Source: Xanthomonas prunicola (GTDB lineage: Bacteria; Pseudomonadota; Gammaproteobacteria; Xanthomonadales; Xanthomonadaceae). From it: 64,000 nt of DNA. The stretch covers positions 186,001 to 250,000 of the forward strand of contig NZ_PHKV01000003.1 of the NCBI RefSeq assembly GCF_002846205.1. Direction: 5' to 3'. The translations under genes were made by a program, and so were the position numbers. Position 1 is the stretch's first letter; each line of letters begins with the position of its first letter. This document shows, in pieces, positions 55,893 to 64,000 of the stretch. The notes under the pieces are model-generated. The model worked only from the letters and a program-made list of their open reading frames with translations. It searched no databases and was not told the origin of the DNA.

Positions 55893-55920
55893 AAAACCCG
55901 CATCGGCCGATGCGGGTTTT
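55893..55920 (-). terminator. Attenuator terminator in the asnB leader
   Basis: On the minus strand AAAACCCGCATCGG is followed at once by its complement CCGATGCGGGTTTT, and the T-run extends to nine T (55896-55888). This is a strong intrinsic terminator 77 bases before the asnB start and 30 bases after the leader-peptide stop. A plain terminator of the dapE operon is the alternative. Confidence 0.8.
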
Positions 55921-55949
55921 CTGATTCCTGGGCGTTTGGTGGACGTCGC

Positions 55950-56039
55950 CTAGTCGCAGACCCGCATCGGCCACGCGCAATTATTCGCGCGCAGGTTGTT
56001 GCGGTTGGCGTTATTGTGGTTGGCGAGGCGGATAACCAT
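55950..56039 (-). CDS. Putative asparagine-rich leader peptide of asnB
   Basis: A 29-codon frame, ATG at 56039 to TAG at 55952-55950. Asparagine occupies residues 7, 9, 10, 12, 14, 15, 19 and 20, that is 8 of 14 consecutive codons (AAC and AAT), in a GC-rich genome where Asn is rare. The frame lies 73 bases past the dapE stop and 133 bases before the asnB ATG. The codons after the Asn block (TGG CCG ATG CGG GT) contain the sequence that can pair with the terminator 5' arm. No clear Shine-Dalgarno sequence or promoter precedes the ATG; initiation could be leaderless or from an earlier codon. It is recognised by composition and architecture, not by homology. Confidence 0.75.
   Translation of the reverse strand: MVIRLANHNNANRNNLRANNCAWPMRVCD
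55960..55972 (-). promoter_or_regulatory. Antiterminator strand in the asnB leader
   Basis: GGCCGATGCGGGT on the minus strand lies inside the leader-peptide frame right after the Asn codons. It is identical to the terminator 3' arm (55908-55896) and therefore complementary to its 5' arm. If a ribosome stalls on the Asn codons this strand is free to sequester the 5' arm and block termination; a ribosome running to the TAG covers it. Confidence 0.7.
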
Positions 56040-56112
56040 GGAGCCGACGCTAACCGTTCGGTTTCACCGACGCAACTGTTTCAGCGGCAACGACGGCGTG
56101 CACGCCACTCGC

Positions 56113-57243
56113 TCACCCGACCAGCAAGCGCTCGATCAGCGTGCGATACAGCGCTGGCAGTGCTTGAAGATCAGCCACGCGCACGTGCTCATCGACCTGA
56201 TGAATGCTGGCGTTGACCGGACCGACTTCGATGCACTGCGCGCCCAATGGCGCGATAAAGCGTGCGTCCGAGGTGCCGCCCCCCGTGCTCTCTTCCGGCG
56301 GCGCACCGGCGAACTCGCCCAACACCTCACGCGCGACGCTGCGCAACCGCCCTTCCGGGGTATAGAACGGCTCGCCGCTGCGATGCCAGCGCAGCGCGTA
56401 GTCCAGCGCATGCCGATCGAGCAATGCAGTGATCTCGGCCTCCAGGCGCGGCGCGTCCCAATGCGGCGTGTAGCGTAGATTGAAGGCCACCTGCAGCTCG
56501 CCGGGAATCACATTATTGGCGCCGGTGCCGGCATGGATGTTGGAGAGTTGCAGGCTGGTCGGCGGGAAGCTTTCGAAGCCGTCGTCCCATTGCCGGGCGA
56601 CTAATTCGGCCAGCGCAGGCGCTGCCAGATGGATCGGGTTGCGCGCCTTGTGCGGGTACGCCACATGCCCCTGCACCCCCTTCACGGTCAGCGCGCCGGA
56701 CAAGCTGCCGCGACGGCCGACGCGCAACAGATCGCCCAAGCGCTCGGTGGACGATGGCTCGCCGGTAATGCACCAATCGATCGCCTGCCCGCGTTCGCGG
56801 AAGATGTCGGCGACCCGGCGCACGCCATCGATGGCATCGCCCTCTTCGTCCGAGGTCAACAGCACCGCCAACGTGCCCGGATGCGTGGGGTGCGCGGCGA
56901 CGAACTGCTCTGCGGCGACGACGAACGCGGCGACGCTGCCTTTCATGTCTGCCGCACCACGCCCGTACAGCACGCCGTCGCGAATCTGCGGATCGAACGG
57001 ATCGCTGGTCCACGCCTGGCGCGGGCCCGGCGGCACCACATCGGTATGCCCGAGCAACACCAGCACTGGCGCACCGCTGCCATGGGTTGCCCACAGATTG
57101 TCGACCTCGCCCAAGCGCAGGTGCTCGCAGGCGAAGCCCGCGGCAGTCAAGCGCCCTGCAAGCAGTGCTTGGCAGCCAGCATCGTCGGGGGTCACCGAGG
57201 CGCGCGCGATCAGATCGCAGGTCAGCTCCAGCACATCGTTCAT
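56113..57243 (-). CDS. dapE: Succinyl-diaminopimelate desuccinylase
   Basis: Zinc peptidase-M20-fold enzyme that removes succinate from N-succinyl-LL-diaminopimelate in lysine/peptidoglycan precursor synthesis. The 376 residues show metal ligands His66 (LLGHTDVV), Asp99 (GRGAADMKG), the catalytic Glu133/Glu134 pair (SDEEGD) and the C-terminal His in [11 protein letters not shown], plus GGGTSDARF. Fourth biosynthetic gene of the dapD-dapE run; its start is ~20 bases past the GNAT stop. Confidence 0.95.
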   Translation of the reverse strand: MNDVLELTCDLIARASVTPDDAGCQALLAGRLTAAGFACEHLRLGEVDNLWATHGSGAPVLVLLGHTDVVPPGPRQAWTSDPFDPQIRDGVLYGRGAADMKGSVAAFVVAAEQFVAAHPTHPGTLAVLLTSDEEGDAIDGVRRVADIFRERGQAIDWCITGEPSSTERLGDLLRVGRRGSLSGALTVKGVQGHVAYPHKARNPIHLAAPALAELVARQWDDGFESFPPTSLQLSNIHAGTGANNVIPGELQVAFNLRYTPHWDAPRLEAEITALLDRHALDYALRWHRSGEPFYTPEGRLRSVAREVLGEFAGAPPEESTGGGTSDARFIAPLGAQCIEVGPVNASIHQVDEHVRVADLQALPALYRTLIERLLVG

Positions 57244-57262
57244 GTCGTCAGGCCTTATGTGA

Positions 57263-57748
57263 TCACACGGTTGATGCATGCATCGCTGGGGCGGCATCCG
57301 GGCCATGCCACTGCATCGTCTGCACGCGCACTGCAAAACGCTCGTTTCCCGGCATGCGTCCGCCGTGGCTGCCGGTGACGACGAAGCCGCAGCGTTGGTA
57401 GAAGGCCAGTGCTGCGTCATTTCCTTCCAGCAATTCCAACGACAGGCCGTTTGGACGATCCTGCTGGACCGCTGCAACAAGCGCTGCGCCAACGCCGCGC
57501 CGTTGCGCGCCCGGCGCCACGTACAGCCATGTGAGTTCCTGCGCATCGTAGGCAACGAAACCCAGCACGCGTCTATCCAGCTCGGCCACGCGCAGCGTGT
57601 AGTCAAACAGTGACTCACGCTCGGCGGCGATCGGCAGGGGCAGGAATGCTTCGGGCAAGCCGGCCGCTCGCAGCTCTTGCTGCCGCGCCGCATCGTGCAC
57701 GGCACACAGCTGGAGCCAGTCCTCGCCCTGGTAGGGCCGCACGTTCAC
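57263..57748 (-). CDS. GNAT family N-acetyltransferase
   Basis: A 161-residue acetyltransferase: [25 protein letters not shown] is the acetyl-CoA-binding strand and loop (Q/R-x-x-G-x-G/A), and [23 protein letters not shown] the C-terminal family block. Substrate unknown. Its start overlaps the stop of the ArsC/Spx-like gene by 4 bases, placing it inside the dapD-dapE operon. Confidence 0.88.
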   Translation of the reverse strand: MNVRPYQGEDWLQLCAVHDAARQQELRAAGLPEAFLPLPIAAERESLFDYTLRVAELDRRVLGFVAYDAQELTWLYVAPGAQRRGVGAALVAAVQQDRPNGLSLELLEGNDAALAFYQRCGFVVTGSHGGRMPGNERFAVRVQTMQWHGPDAAPAMHASTV

Positions 57749-58101
57749 TCGACGCCGAACCGCTTCTTGAAGCCGTTATCGGAGAATCCCTGGCTCAACG
57801 CGCCATCGTCGGTCACGACCACGGGCCGTCGGATCAGCTGCGGATACTCGCGCAGCAGCAGCTTCCATTCGGCCTGCGAGCCAGGCGTTTTTTTGTTGTC
57901 GGGCAGCTGCCGCCAGGTCGTCGAAGACTTGTTGATCAAGGCATCGAAGCCGCCCGCCTGTTCGGCCCAGGCGACCAGCGTCTCCGGCTCCGGCTTGTGC
58001 TCGCGGTAATCGACGAACGTATGGGCCAAGCCGAAGCGGTCCAGCCACTTGGTCGCCTTCTTGCAGGTGTCGCAATTCTTCAATCCGTAGAGCGTGGTCA
58101 T
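57745..58101 (-). CDS. ArsC/Spx family protein (YffB-like)
   Basis: A 118-residue thioredoxin-fold protein of the arsenate-reductase-like family. NCDTCKKATKWL gives a C-x-x-C motif; later NKSSTTWRQL and RRPVVVTDDG are the conserved family blocks. In E. coli the relative YffB lies next to dapE, as here. It is thought to be a glutathione-dependent thiol reductase; its true substrate is not established. It overlaps the upstream orphan gene by 4 bases. Confidence 0.88.
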   Translation of the reverse strand: MTTLYGLKNCDTCKKATKWLDRFGLAHTFVDYREHKPEPETLVAWAEQAGGFDALINKSSTTWRQLPDNKKTPGSQAEWKLLLREYPQLIRRPVVVTDDGALSQGFSDNGFKKRFGVE

Positions 58102-58541
58102 GGTCTGCCCTTCTCGACTGCGCGGCGCGCGCTTGCGCGTGCCGACAGTGTGTTTGCCAATTGATGGTGTTCAAGGCCACATGCTGGGAGAAACACCACA
58201 TCGGCGCGTTGGCCATGGAATTTCAGTGCCATCCGCAGCGGCGGAATCAGCCCTGCGACATCGACGCAGCGCAGCTCGGCAAGATCCACGCGCTGCGATC
58301 GTCCTTGTTGGACGATCTCCAGCGCATTGCCCGCATCGCAGACCTGCGCCCATCGGGTAGACGCCCACGTCAGACGCAAGCTCAGGACCACCATGAGTGC
58401 AGGCGCCAGCCAACGCAGAATGTCCAGCTGCTGCGGAACGCCATCGCGCATCAGCGCGCCGGCAGCGTAGACCGCCCCCCATCCCAACCATACGGCCGGG
58501 ATGCCCCAACGGATCCAGCCACTGGGCGAACGTGACAGCAT
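58098..58541 (-). CDS. Small membrane protein of unknown function in the dap operon
   Basis: A 147-residue protein with two hydrophobic segments (WGIPAVWLGWGAVYAAGAL and LAPALMVVLSLRLTW) and a C-terminal soluble half with RVDLAELRCVDVAGL and ADVVFLPACGLEHHQL, which looks like a small PH-like beta domain. No family recognised. It starts 27 bases after dapD ends and overlaps the next gene by 4 bases (ATGA), so it is a genuine operon member. The ribosome site is poor, so the start is tentative. Confidence 0.65.
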   Translation of the reverse strand: MLSRSPSGWIRWGIPAVWLGWGAVYAAGALMRDGVPQQLDILRWLAPALMVVLSLRLTWASTRWAQVCDAGNALEIVQQGRSQRVDLAELRCVDVAGLIPPLRMALKFHGQRADVVFLPACGLEHHQLANTLSARASARRAVEKGRP

Positions 58542-58567
58542 GGCGCCGAACACAGGCTGTGTCGTAC

Positions 58568-59767
58568 TCAATCGGCCAGACCGCGCAGCAAGTCGTTGAC
58601 GCTGGTCTTGCTGCGCGTCTTGGCATCCACCTGCTTGACGATCACCGCACAGTACAGCGAGTGCGAGCCGTCCCTGGAGGGCAGCTGGCCGGACACCACC
58701 ACGCTGTAGGGTGGCACGTATCCATAGGAAATTTCGCCGGTGGCGCGGTTGTAGATGCGTGTGCTCTGGCCGATGAACACGCCCATGCCGATCACGCTGT
58801 GGTGGCCGATGACGACGCCCTCCACTACTTCCGAACGAGCGCCGATGAAGCAATGATCTTCGATGATGGTGGGGCTGGCCTGCAGCGGTTCGAGCACGCC
58901 ACCGATGCCGGCACCGCCGGACAGATGGCAATGCTTGCCGATCTGCGCACACGAACCCACCGTGGCCCAGGTGTCGACCATGGTGCCTTCACCGACATAC
59001 GCACCGATGTTGGTGAAGCTCGGCATCAGCACTACGTCCTTGCCGAAGTAACTGCCGCGCCGCGCCACCGCGCCCGGCACCACACGCACGCCGGCCTTGC
59101 GGAATTCGGCTTCATGGAAGCCGGCAAAGCGCGATTCCACCTTGTCCCAGAACGGCGCGGGCTGCGCATCGATCACCGCCATCTCGTTGACGCGGAAATA
59201 CAGCAGCACGGCTTTTTTCAGCCACTCGTTGACGGTCCAGCCGCCCTGCCCATCCGGCTCGGCGACGCGGAATTCGCCGCTCTCCAGGCCGTCGATCGCG
59301 CGCGTGACCATTGCGCGCGTGGAGCCGTCGATCTCGTCCATGGTCAACGTCGCGCGACGTTCGAACGCGCTTTCGATACCGAATTTGAGTTCATCGCTGC
59401 CGACCTGCGTTGCGGCGCTGTGCACGGCCTGCTCGGCAATCGGCAGCGTCTTTGCCGCAGCAGCCTTCTTGCCGGCCGGTGCACAGACCACCTCAGTCGG
59501 CCGCTTGGCCACGCGCGGCGCGGCGGCGGTCGTCGTCTTGCCGACAGCCTTCTGTGCAGCAGTCTTCTTGCCTGCTGCGTCAGGTGCGGCAGTCTTTTTG
59601 CCGACAGCGCCAGCAGTGGCGCTCTTCTTGCCCGCGCCAACAACCGGCGTGGAGGCGGCGGCAACCGTCGCCTTGGCAGCCTTGCCGCGCGTTGCGCCCG
59701 TGGACTTGGACGCTGCGTTGGTGGTGGTCGCGCTCTGCTTGCGCGCGGTCTTCTTGCTGGTGGCCAT
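58568..59767 (-). CDS. dapD: Tetrahydrodipicolinate N-succinyltransferase with Lys/Ala-rich N-terminal tail
   Basis: Transfers succinyl from succinyl-CoA to tetrahydrodipicolinate in the lysine/diaminopimelate pathway. The catalytic part (about residues 125-399) aligns with E. coli DapD from IESAFERR on, with [11 protein letters not shown], the left-handed beta-helix hexapeptide repeats ([39 protein letters not shown]) and the [12 protein letters not shown] block. In front is a ~120-residue tail built from Lys/Ala/Thr steps (repeated GKKTAA), like bacterial histone-H1 or AlgP tails. GGAG precedes the ATG at 59767. E. coli DapD is ~274 residues, so the tail is extra. Confidence 0.9.
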   Translation of the reverse strand: MATSKKTARKQSATTTNAASKSTGATRGKAAKATVAAASTPVVGAGKKSATAGAVGKKTAAPDAAGKKTAAQKAVGKTTTAAAPRVAKRPTEVVCAPAGKKAAAAKTLPIAEQAVHSAATQVGSDELKFGIESAFERRATLTMDEIDGSTRAMVTRAIDGLESGEFRVAEPDGQGGWTVNEWLKKAVLLYFRVNEMAVIDAQPAPFWDKVESRFAGFHEAEFRKAGVRVVPGAVARRGSYFGKDVVLMPSFTNIGAYVGEGTMVDTWATVGSCAQIGKHCHLSGGAGIGGVLEPLQASPTIIEDHCFIGARSEVVEGVVIGHHSVIGMGVFIGQSTRIYNRATGEISYGYVPPYSVVVSGQLPSRDGSHSLYCAVIVKQVDAKTRSKTSVNDLLRGLAD

Positions 59768-59784
59768 GGGGGGTCTCCGGAGGG

Positions 59785-62394
59785 CTAGACAGGGTCGAGG
59801 CAGGCGCACAGCGCATCGCGCAGGGCCTGCCGGGCGGATTCGGACAACGGGCGGTCGTGCTCGTCGGTGATCTGGAACTGGTCTTCGGCGCGCTCGCCGA
59901 AGGTGGCGATGCGCGCGTCGTGCACGCGCAGGTTCTGCATACGCAACACATGCGCGACATCGGCGAGCAGACCGGGACGGTCGGGCGCGACCAGACTGAT
60001 GCGGGTGCGGCGGCCGCCGGCGCTTTCGCTGAATTCCACCCGCGGTGCGAAGCGGAAGTGCCGCAACTGGCGCGGCACTGCGCGCCGTGCCGGGCGCACC
60101 TTCTGCAGGTCGCCGGCCAGCACCTGGCGCAGCGTTGCCGCCAGCCGCTGCGGGTCGCCGTCGGCGTAGGTGTCCTGCGGCAGCACTTCGAACACGTCGA
60201 AGATCGCATCGTGTGGCGCATCCAGCACGCGTGCACGGTGAATACCGTAGCCCTTGCGATCGAGCGTGGCCACGATGGCCGCAAACAGCCCATCGCGGTC
60301 CGTCGAATACACGAACACTTCCAGCGCATCGTTGTCCGGCACCGCGCGACGTGCCTTGACCAGGGTCTGGCCGATGTCCACTTCGATCAGCGACGCCGCC
60401 TGCCAGGCCAATTGCTCGGGACGGAAGCGCAGGAAGTTCTCGTCCGGCATGCCGGCGAATTGCCGGTCGATGGTGGCATCGTCATGCCCTTGCGCCTGCA
60501 TCAGCGCACGTGCGGAATCGCGCGCTTCGCGTAGGCGTTCTTCGCGCGGCGGCGGATGCTCCAGACCTTCGCGCAAGGCGCGACGCGCGGCGAAATACAG
60601 GTCCGCCAACAAGCGATCCTTCCATGCATTCCACAACTTGGGACTGGTGCCGGCAATGTCGGCGCAGGTGAGTAGATACAAGTAATCCAGCCGTTCGCGG
60701 GTGCCGACCAGGGTGGCGAAACGGTGGATCACCTCCGGGTCGGAGATGTCCTGTTTCTGCGCGGTGACCGACATGCGCAAGTGCTGCTCCACCAGCCAGG
60801 TCACCAGTTCGGTATCGCCTTCGCTGAGGCGATGCGCAAGGCAGAACGCGCGCGCATCGACCGCACCCAGCTCGGAATGATCGCCGCCGCGGCCCTTGGC
60901 GATATCGTGAAACAGCCCGGCCAGCAGCAGCAATTCCGGCTTGCGCAGACGCGGCCAGACTTCATGCGCGATCGAAAAACGCTCGTCCGCACGGCCAGCG
61001 GCAAACAGCGCGATGTTCCGCAACACCATCAAGGTGTGCTGATCCACCGTATAGACATGGAAGAGGTCGAACTGCATGCGCCCGGACACACTGGCAAATG
61101 CCGGAATCCACTGCCCCAGCACGCCCAGCCGCGCCATACGATTGAGCGTATCGACCGCGCGCGGACCGCGCAGCAGCGCCATGAAACGATCGCGCGTGGC
61201 GGCATCGGCCACGTGATAGGCCGGCAGTTGCTGCAGCACTTCGGCCAGCGCACGCGCAGTCAACGAATGCAGGCCGCGCACCTCGCGATGTGCCGCCCAT
61301 TGCGCGAACAGTGCGAACACTTGCAACACATCGTCGCCCGGCCAGCTCTCCGAGTCGGCAGCCAGATAACCGCGACGCAGGCTGAAGCCGCCGCCCAGCG
61401 GTTCCGGTGTCGCTTCGCCATCGAACTGCTCTTCGAAGCGCTGCAGCAGTCGGTCGCTGATGCGGCGAATCAACGCAGCGCTGCGATAAAAGCGCTGCAT
61501 CATTTTTTCCACGCCCAGACTTTCCAGGTCGTCGGCAAACCCCAGCCGCTCGGCCAGGGTCTTTTGATAATCGAAACGCAAGCGCTCTTCGGGCCGGTTG
61601 GCCACGGTGTGCAGACCGAAACGCAGACGGGCGAGCTCTTCGCGCTCGCGGCGCAGCGCGGCGGCTTCGTCGAAACCCACATGACCCAGTCCGACCAAGG
61701 CCTCCAGGTCCTTGACCCCGAACGCACGCAGCGCCATCCAACCCAGCGTCTGCAGATCGCGCAGACCGCCGGGGCCATCCTTGATGTCGGGTTCGAGGTT
61801 GTCGGCGGTGTCGCCGAAACGCTGATGGCGCGCCAGCAATTCCTCGCGCTTGGCTTGGAAGAAATCGCGCGGCGGCCAGACCTGTGGCGGCGCGATTGCC
61901 GCGGCCAGTGCAGCGCGCGCGGCGGCATCGGCCACCAGTGCGCGCGATTCGATCAAGGCAGTGAGCACGGTCTGATCGGCGGCCGCCACCGTGCACTGCG
62001 CCGGTGAGCGCACCGCGTGGCTGATCGGCAGACCCACATCCCAGAGCAGCGCAAACAAGCGCGCCAAGGCCTGCTCATGCTGCTGCTGCGCAGCGCTTTC
62101 TCCCAGCACCAACACATCCACATCCGAGCGCGGGAACAGTTCGCCGCGCCCGTAGCCGCCAACCGCATGCAATGACAAACCGCTATCGGCCGGAATGCAG
62201 CGGGTCCAGGCATTGCGCATCAACTGGTCGACCGCGCGTGCGCGCAGCGCGACCAGGCGCTCGATCGGCTCGCCCTGATCGAAGCGCTTGCACAGCCGCA
62301 TGTCCGCGTGCACCAGCAGCGGACGGGCCTGTGCGGCCCACCCCGCGTCGCCGGCGACGCCCGGGTCGGGTCGCTCCGCCGGCGTCTCCGTCAT
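59785..62394 (-). CDS. glnD: Bifunctional uridylyltransferase/uridylyl-removing enzyme
   Basis: Nitrogen sensor that uridylylates PII proteins under nitrogen limitation and deuridylylates them with glutamine. The 869 residues show the nucleotidyltransferase motif [15 protein letters not shown] (79-93), the HD phosphohydrolase motif with His496-Asp497 ([13 protein letters not shown]) and two C-terminal ACT domains (~690-869; glutamine sensing). The start overlaps the map stop by 4 bases, so translation is coupled. dapD follows 17 bases downstream. Confidence 0.95.
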   Translation of the reverse strand: MTETPAERPDPGVAGDAGWAAQARPLLVHADMRLCKRFDQGEPIERLVALRARAVDQLMRNAWTRCIPADSGLSLHAVGGYGRGELFPRSDVDVLVLGESAAQQQHEQALARLFALLWDVGLPISHAVRSPAQCTVAAADQTVLTALIESRALVADAAARAALAAAIAPPQVWPPRDFFQAKREELLARHQRFGDTADNLEPDIKDGPGGLRDLQTLGWMALRAFGVKDLEALVGLGHVGFDEAAALRREREELARLRFGLHTVANRPEERLRFDYQKTLAERLGFADDLESLGVEKMMQRFYRSAALIRRISDRLLQRFEEQFDGEATPEPLGGGFSLRRGYLAADSESWPGDDVLQVFALFAQWAAHREVRGLHSLTARALAEVLQQLPAYHVADAATRDRFMALLRGPRAVDTLNRMARLGVLGQWIPAFASVSGRMQFDLFHVYTVDQHTLMVLRNIALFAAGRADERFSIAHEVWPRLRKPELLLLAGLFHDIAKGRGGDHSELGAVDARAFCLAHRLSEGDTELVTWLVEQHLRMSVTAQKQDISDPEVIHRFATLVGTRERLDYLYLLTCADIAGTSPKLWNAWKDRLLADLYFAARRALREGLEHPPPREERLREARDSARALMQAQGHDDATIDRQFAGMPDENFLRFRPEQLAWQAASLIEVDIGQTLVKARRAVPDNDALEVFVYSTDRDGLFAAIVATLDRKGYGIHRARVLDAPHDAIFDVFEVLPQDTYADGDPQRLAATLRQVLAGDLQKVRPARRAVPRQLRHFRFAPRVEFSESAGGRRTRISLVAPDRPGLLADVAHVLRMQNLRVHDARIATFGERAEDQFQITDEHDRPLSESARQALRDALCACLDPV

Positions 62395-63167
62395 ACCGGT
62401 GCGGGCGAATTGGCCGACAGCGTCAGCACATCCACGCCGTCTTCGGTCACTGCCACCATGTGTTCCCACTGCGCAGACAACTTGCGGTCCTTGGTGACCA
62501 CGGTCCAGCCATCCGGCAGGGTCTTATGGTGATAGGTGCCTTCGTTGATCATCGGTTCGATGGTGAAGGTCATGCCCGGCTTGAGCACCAGCCCTTCGCC
62601 CGGACGCCCGTAATGCATGACCTGCGGCTCGTCGTGATAGACCTTGCCGATGCCGTGGCCGCAGTAATCGCGCACCACGCTGAAACGCTCGGCCTCGGCA
62701 AACTTCTGGATCGCGTGGCCCACATCGCCCAGCGTGGCGCCCGGCTTGACCGCCCGGATGCCGCGCCACATCGCTTCATAGGTGGTGTCCACCAGGCGCT
62801 TGGCCATCACCGACGGCGTGCCCACGTAGTACATGCGACTGGTGTCGCCGTGCCAGCCGTCCTTGATCACGGTGACATCGATATTGACGATGTCGCCGTC
62901 CTTCAACACCTTGGCCGCGCTCGGAATGCCGTGGCAGATCACGTTGTTGACCGAGGTGCATACGCTTTTGGGAAAGCCGCGATAGCCGACATTGGCAGGA
63001 ATGGTGCCCTGCACGTTGACGATGTGGTCGTGGCAGATGCGATCCAGCTCGGCAGTGGTCACGCCCGGCTTGACGTGCGGGCCAACGATGTCGAGCACCT
63101 CGGCGGCCAGACGGCCGGCGACGCGCATCAGTTCGATTTCTTCTTTAGTTTTCAGATTGACGCTCAT
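62391..63167 (-). CDS. map: Methionine aminopeptidase, type I
   Basis: Removes initiator methionine from nascent proteins. The 258 residues keep all metal ligands at the E. coli numbering: Asp97, Asp108, His171, Glu204 and Glu235, plus His79 in ICHGIPS. Length matches MetAP-I. First gene of the map-glnD-dapD run, an order shared with E. coli. The start at 63167 is used; the frame extends upstream into a region without gene features. Confidence 0.96.
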   Translation of the reverse strand: MSVNLKTKEEIELMRVAGRLAAEVLDIVGPHVKPGVTTAELDRICHDHIVNVQGTIPANVGYRGFPKSVCTSVNNVICHGIPSAAKVLKDGDIVNIDVTVIKDGWHGDTSRMYYVGTPSVMAKRLVDTTYEAMWRGIRAVKPGATLGDVGHAIQKFAEAERFSVVRDYCGHGIGKVYHDEPQVMHYGRPGEGLVLKPGMTFTIEPMINEGTYHHKTLPDGWTVVTKDRKLSAQWEHMVAVTEDGVDVLTLSANSPAPV

Positions 63168-63410
63168 GGACGCGATTATCGCCGATTCGGGCTGAATCTG
63201 AACGACCCACGCCTGCGTTTTTTTGCAGGAACTCGCAGCGCGGCGACAAGCGAACGGTGCAGCAAAAACCCGTCGCAGCCGCCTATTCATGTGTGACGCC
63301 GCGCACCCCGCGTCAAAACCCGCATTAACGGAGCCATCCGCAGGACATCGCATTTTCACGAAAAATACCTGCCAAGACAGCGAGATAGCATGTGAATTTC
63401 GCGTGATTTT
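63168..63410. other. Intergenic region upstream of map and the pilin-like gene
   Basis: Divergent promoter region without genes. It contains a small stem CCTGC/GCAGG with a T-rich loop (63212-63229). The sigma-54-type element that follows is annotated separately. Confidence 0.4.
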
Positions 63411-63426
63411 TGGCACAGTTAATGCA
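63411..63426 (+). promoter_or_regulatory. Sigma-54 type promoter
   Basis: TGGCACAGTTAATGCA fits the sigma-54 consensus TGGCAC-N5-TTGCA at 10 of 11 fixed positions, with correct GG-to-GC spacing. The expected transcription start is ~12 bases downstream, about 50 bases before the pilin-like gene start. Confidence 0.65.
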
Positions 63427-63486
63427 TCGCAGGGAAGGCGACAACTCGTCGCATCATCAATGACCAGAACGGTCAAGGAAATGTCC

Positions 63487-64000
63487 ATGCATACTGTCCG
63501 CCCTGTCCTGCTGTCCCTCGGCCTCCTCTCGACCATTGGCATGGCGAGCGCGGCAGACACCACCACTTTCAACGTCAAGATCGCGGTCACCAAGGCCTGC
63601 ACGATCACCGCCGCGTCCGCCACGGATGTCGACTTCGGCTCGGTGCTCTCGACCTCGACCGCCAATGCGGACGCCAACGGCAGCGTGACCGCCCAGTGCA
63701 CCGCATTGACGCCTTACAACATCGCACTGAGCGCGGGCAGCAATGCCGGTACCGCCAACGACGTCACCACCCGCCGCATGAAAAATACCGACGCGCTGGT
63801 GACCACCAACAACTTCATTGCGTACCAGCTCTACCAGGATCTGGGCCGCAGCACGGTCTGGGGCAGCACCACCGGCACCAACACGCTCAGCCGCACCGCC
63901 ACCGGCCTGAATCAGGTCTACCCGGTCTACGGTCGTGTGACCAACCCGTCGGCCAACAATCCCGCGACCGGTAGTTACCAGGACACGATCACTGCGACGA
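63487..64000 (+). CDS. Spore-coat-U/Csu-type pilin-like protein (partial, C-terminus beyond window)
   Basis: The first ~171 residues of an exported protein. Signal peptide MHTVRPVLLSLGLLSTIGMASA, then a beta-rich domain with TFNVKIAVTKACTITAAS, VDFGSV and a second cysteine (TAQCTALTPYNIALSAG), the two-cysteine pattern of the spore-coat-U (SCPU) domain in chaperone-usher pili of the Csu/archaic type. The ATG at 63487 is preferred over 63481 because AAGGA then has proper spacing. The remaining usher/chaperone genes would lie to the right. Confidence 0.85.
   Translation, partial: MHTVRPVLLSLGLLSTIGMASAADTTTFNVKIAVTKACTITAASATDVDFGSVLSTSTANADANGSVTAQCTALTPYNIALSAGSNAGTANDVTTRRMKNTDALVTTNNFIAYQLYQDLGRSTVWGSTTGTNTLSRTATGLNQVYPVYGRVTNPSANNPATGSYQDTITAT

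Overview
The window is high-GC proteobacterial DNA with dense genes and short spacers. Gene content and order point to Xanthomonas: DUF6116-TatD, a Dcp-type oligopeptidase, the map-glnD-dapD-(ArsC-like)-dapE run, several secreted hydrolases, a TonB receptor and a spore-coat-U pilin. This is inferred from protein resemblance and synteny; species cannot be fixed. There is no prophage, insertion sequence or CRISPR array, so this looks like ordinary chromosomal backbone. The leftmost and rightmost genes are cut by the window edges.

Layout. 1-6.5 kb (minus strand): partial AsnB-like amidotransferase, glutathione S-transferase, DUF3857/transglutaminase membrane protein, glutaryl-CoA dehydrogenase, glycine-zipper protein. 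6.7-12.2 kb: DUF6116-tatD, tcdA, a small c-type cytochrome, a glycine-zipper lipoprotein, a cold-shock protein, DUF456, phospholipase A. 12.5-21 kb: second GST, class I fumarase, ABC exporter, ferredoxin-NADP reductase behind a long perfect palindrome, glutathione peroxidase, M3 peptidase. 21.5-25 kb: Ala/Gly-rich exported protein and subtilisin-like protease, divergent from an ECF sigma/anti-sigma pair. 25-32 kb: MarR regulator with a palindromic operator candidate, RsiV-like lipoprotein, acetyltransferase, rhomboid protease, peptide transporter, M14 peptidase. 32-37 kb: GH3 glucosidase, tRNA-Leu(CAG), DUF2884 protein, beta-lactamase-fold hydrolase. 37.4-43 kb: a marR-OMF-emrA-emrB efflux operon divergent from an AraC regulator. 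43-54 kb: parC, a small orphan, tpm, bacterioferritin, penicillin-acylase-like hydrolase, a TonB receptor with a Fur box, a beta-helix lipoprotein. 54-63.2 kb (minus strand): map-glnD-dapD-orphan-ArsC/Spx-like-GNAT-dapE-asnB, with several 4-base overlaps. The right edge holds a pilin-like gene behind a sigma-54-type promoter.

The most interesting feature lies between dapE and asnB. A 29-codon open frame (56039 to 55950, minus strand) has 8 asparagine codons within 14 consecutive codons. It is followed by a hairpin with a nine-T tract, 77 bases before the asnB start. A 13-base stretch at the end of the short frame is identical to the 3' arm of that hairpin and can therefore pair with its 5' arm. 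This is the layout of a translation-coupled attenuator sensing charged tRNA-Asn. I do not know of a described asparagine leader-peptide attenuator, but novelty needs a literature check. Other points of interest: a DapD with a ~120-residue Lys/Ala-rich histone-H1-like N-terminal tail, operator candidates at two marR genes, probable leaderless transcripts in the efflux regulator region, and a bacterioferritin lacking the usual haem methionine.
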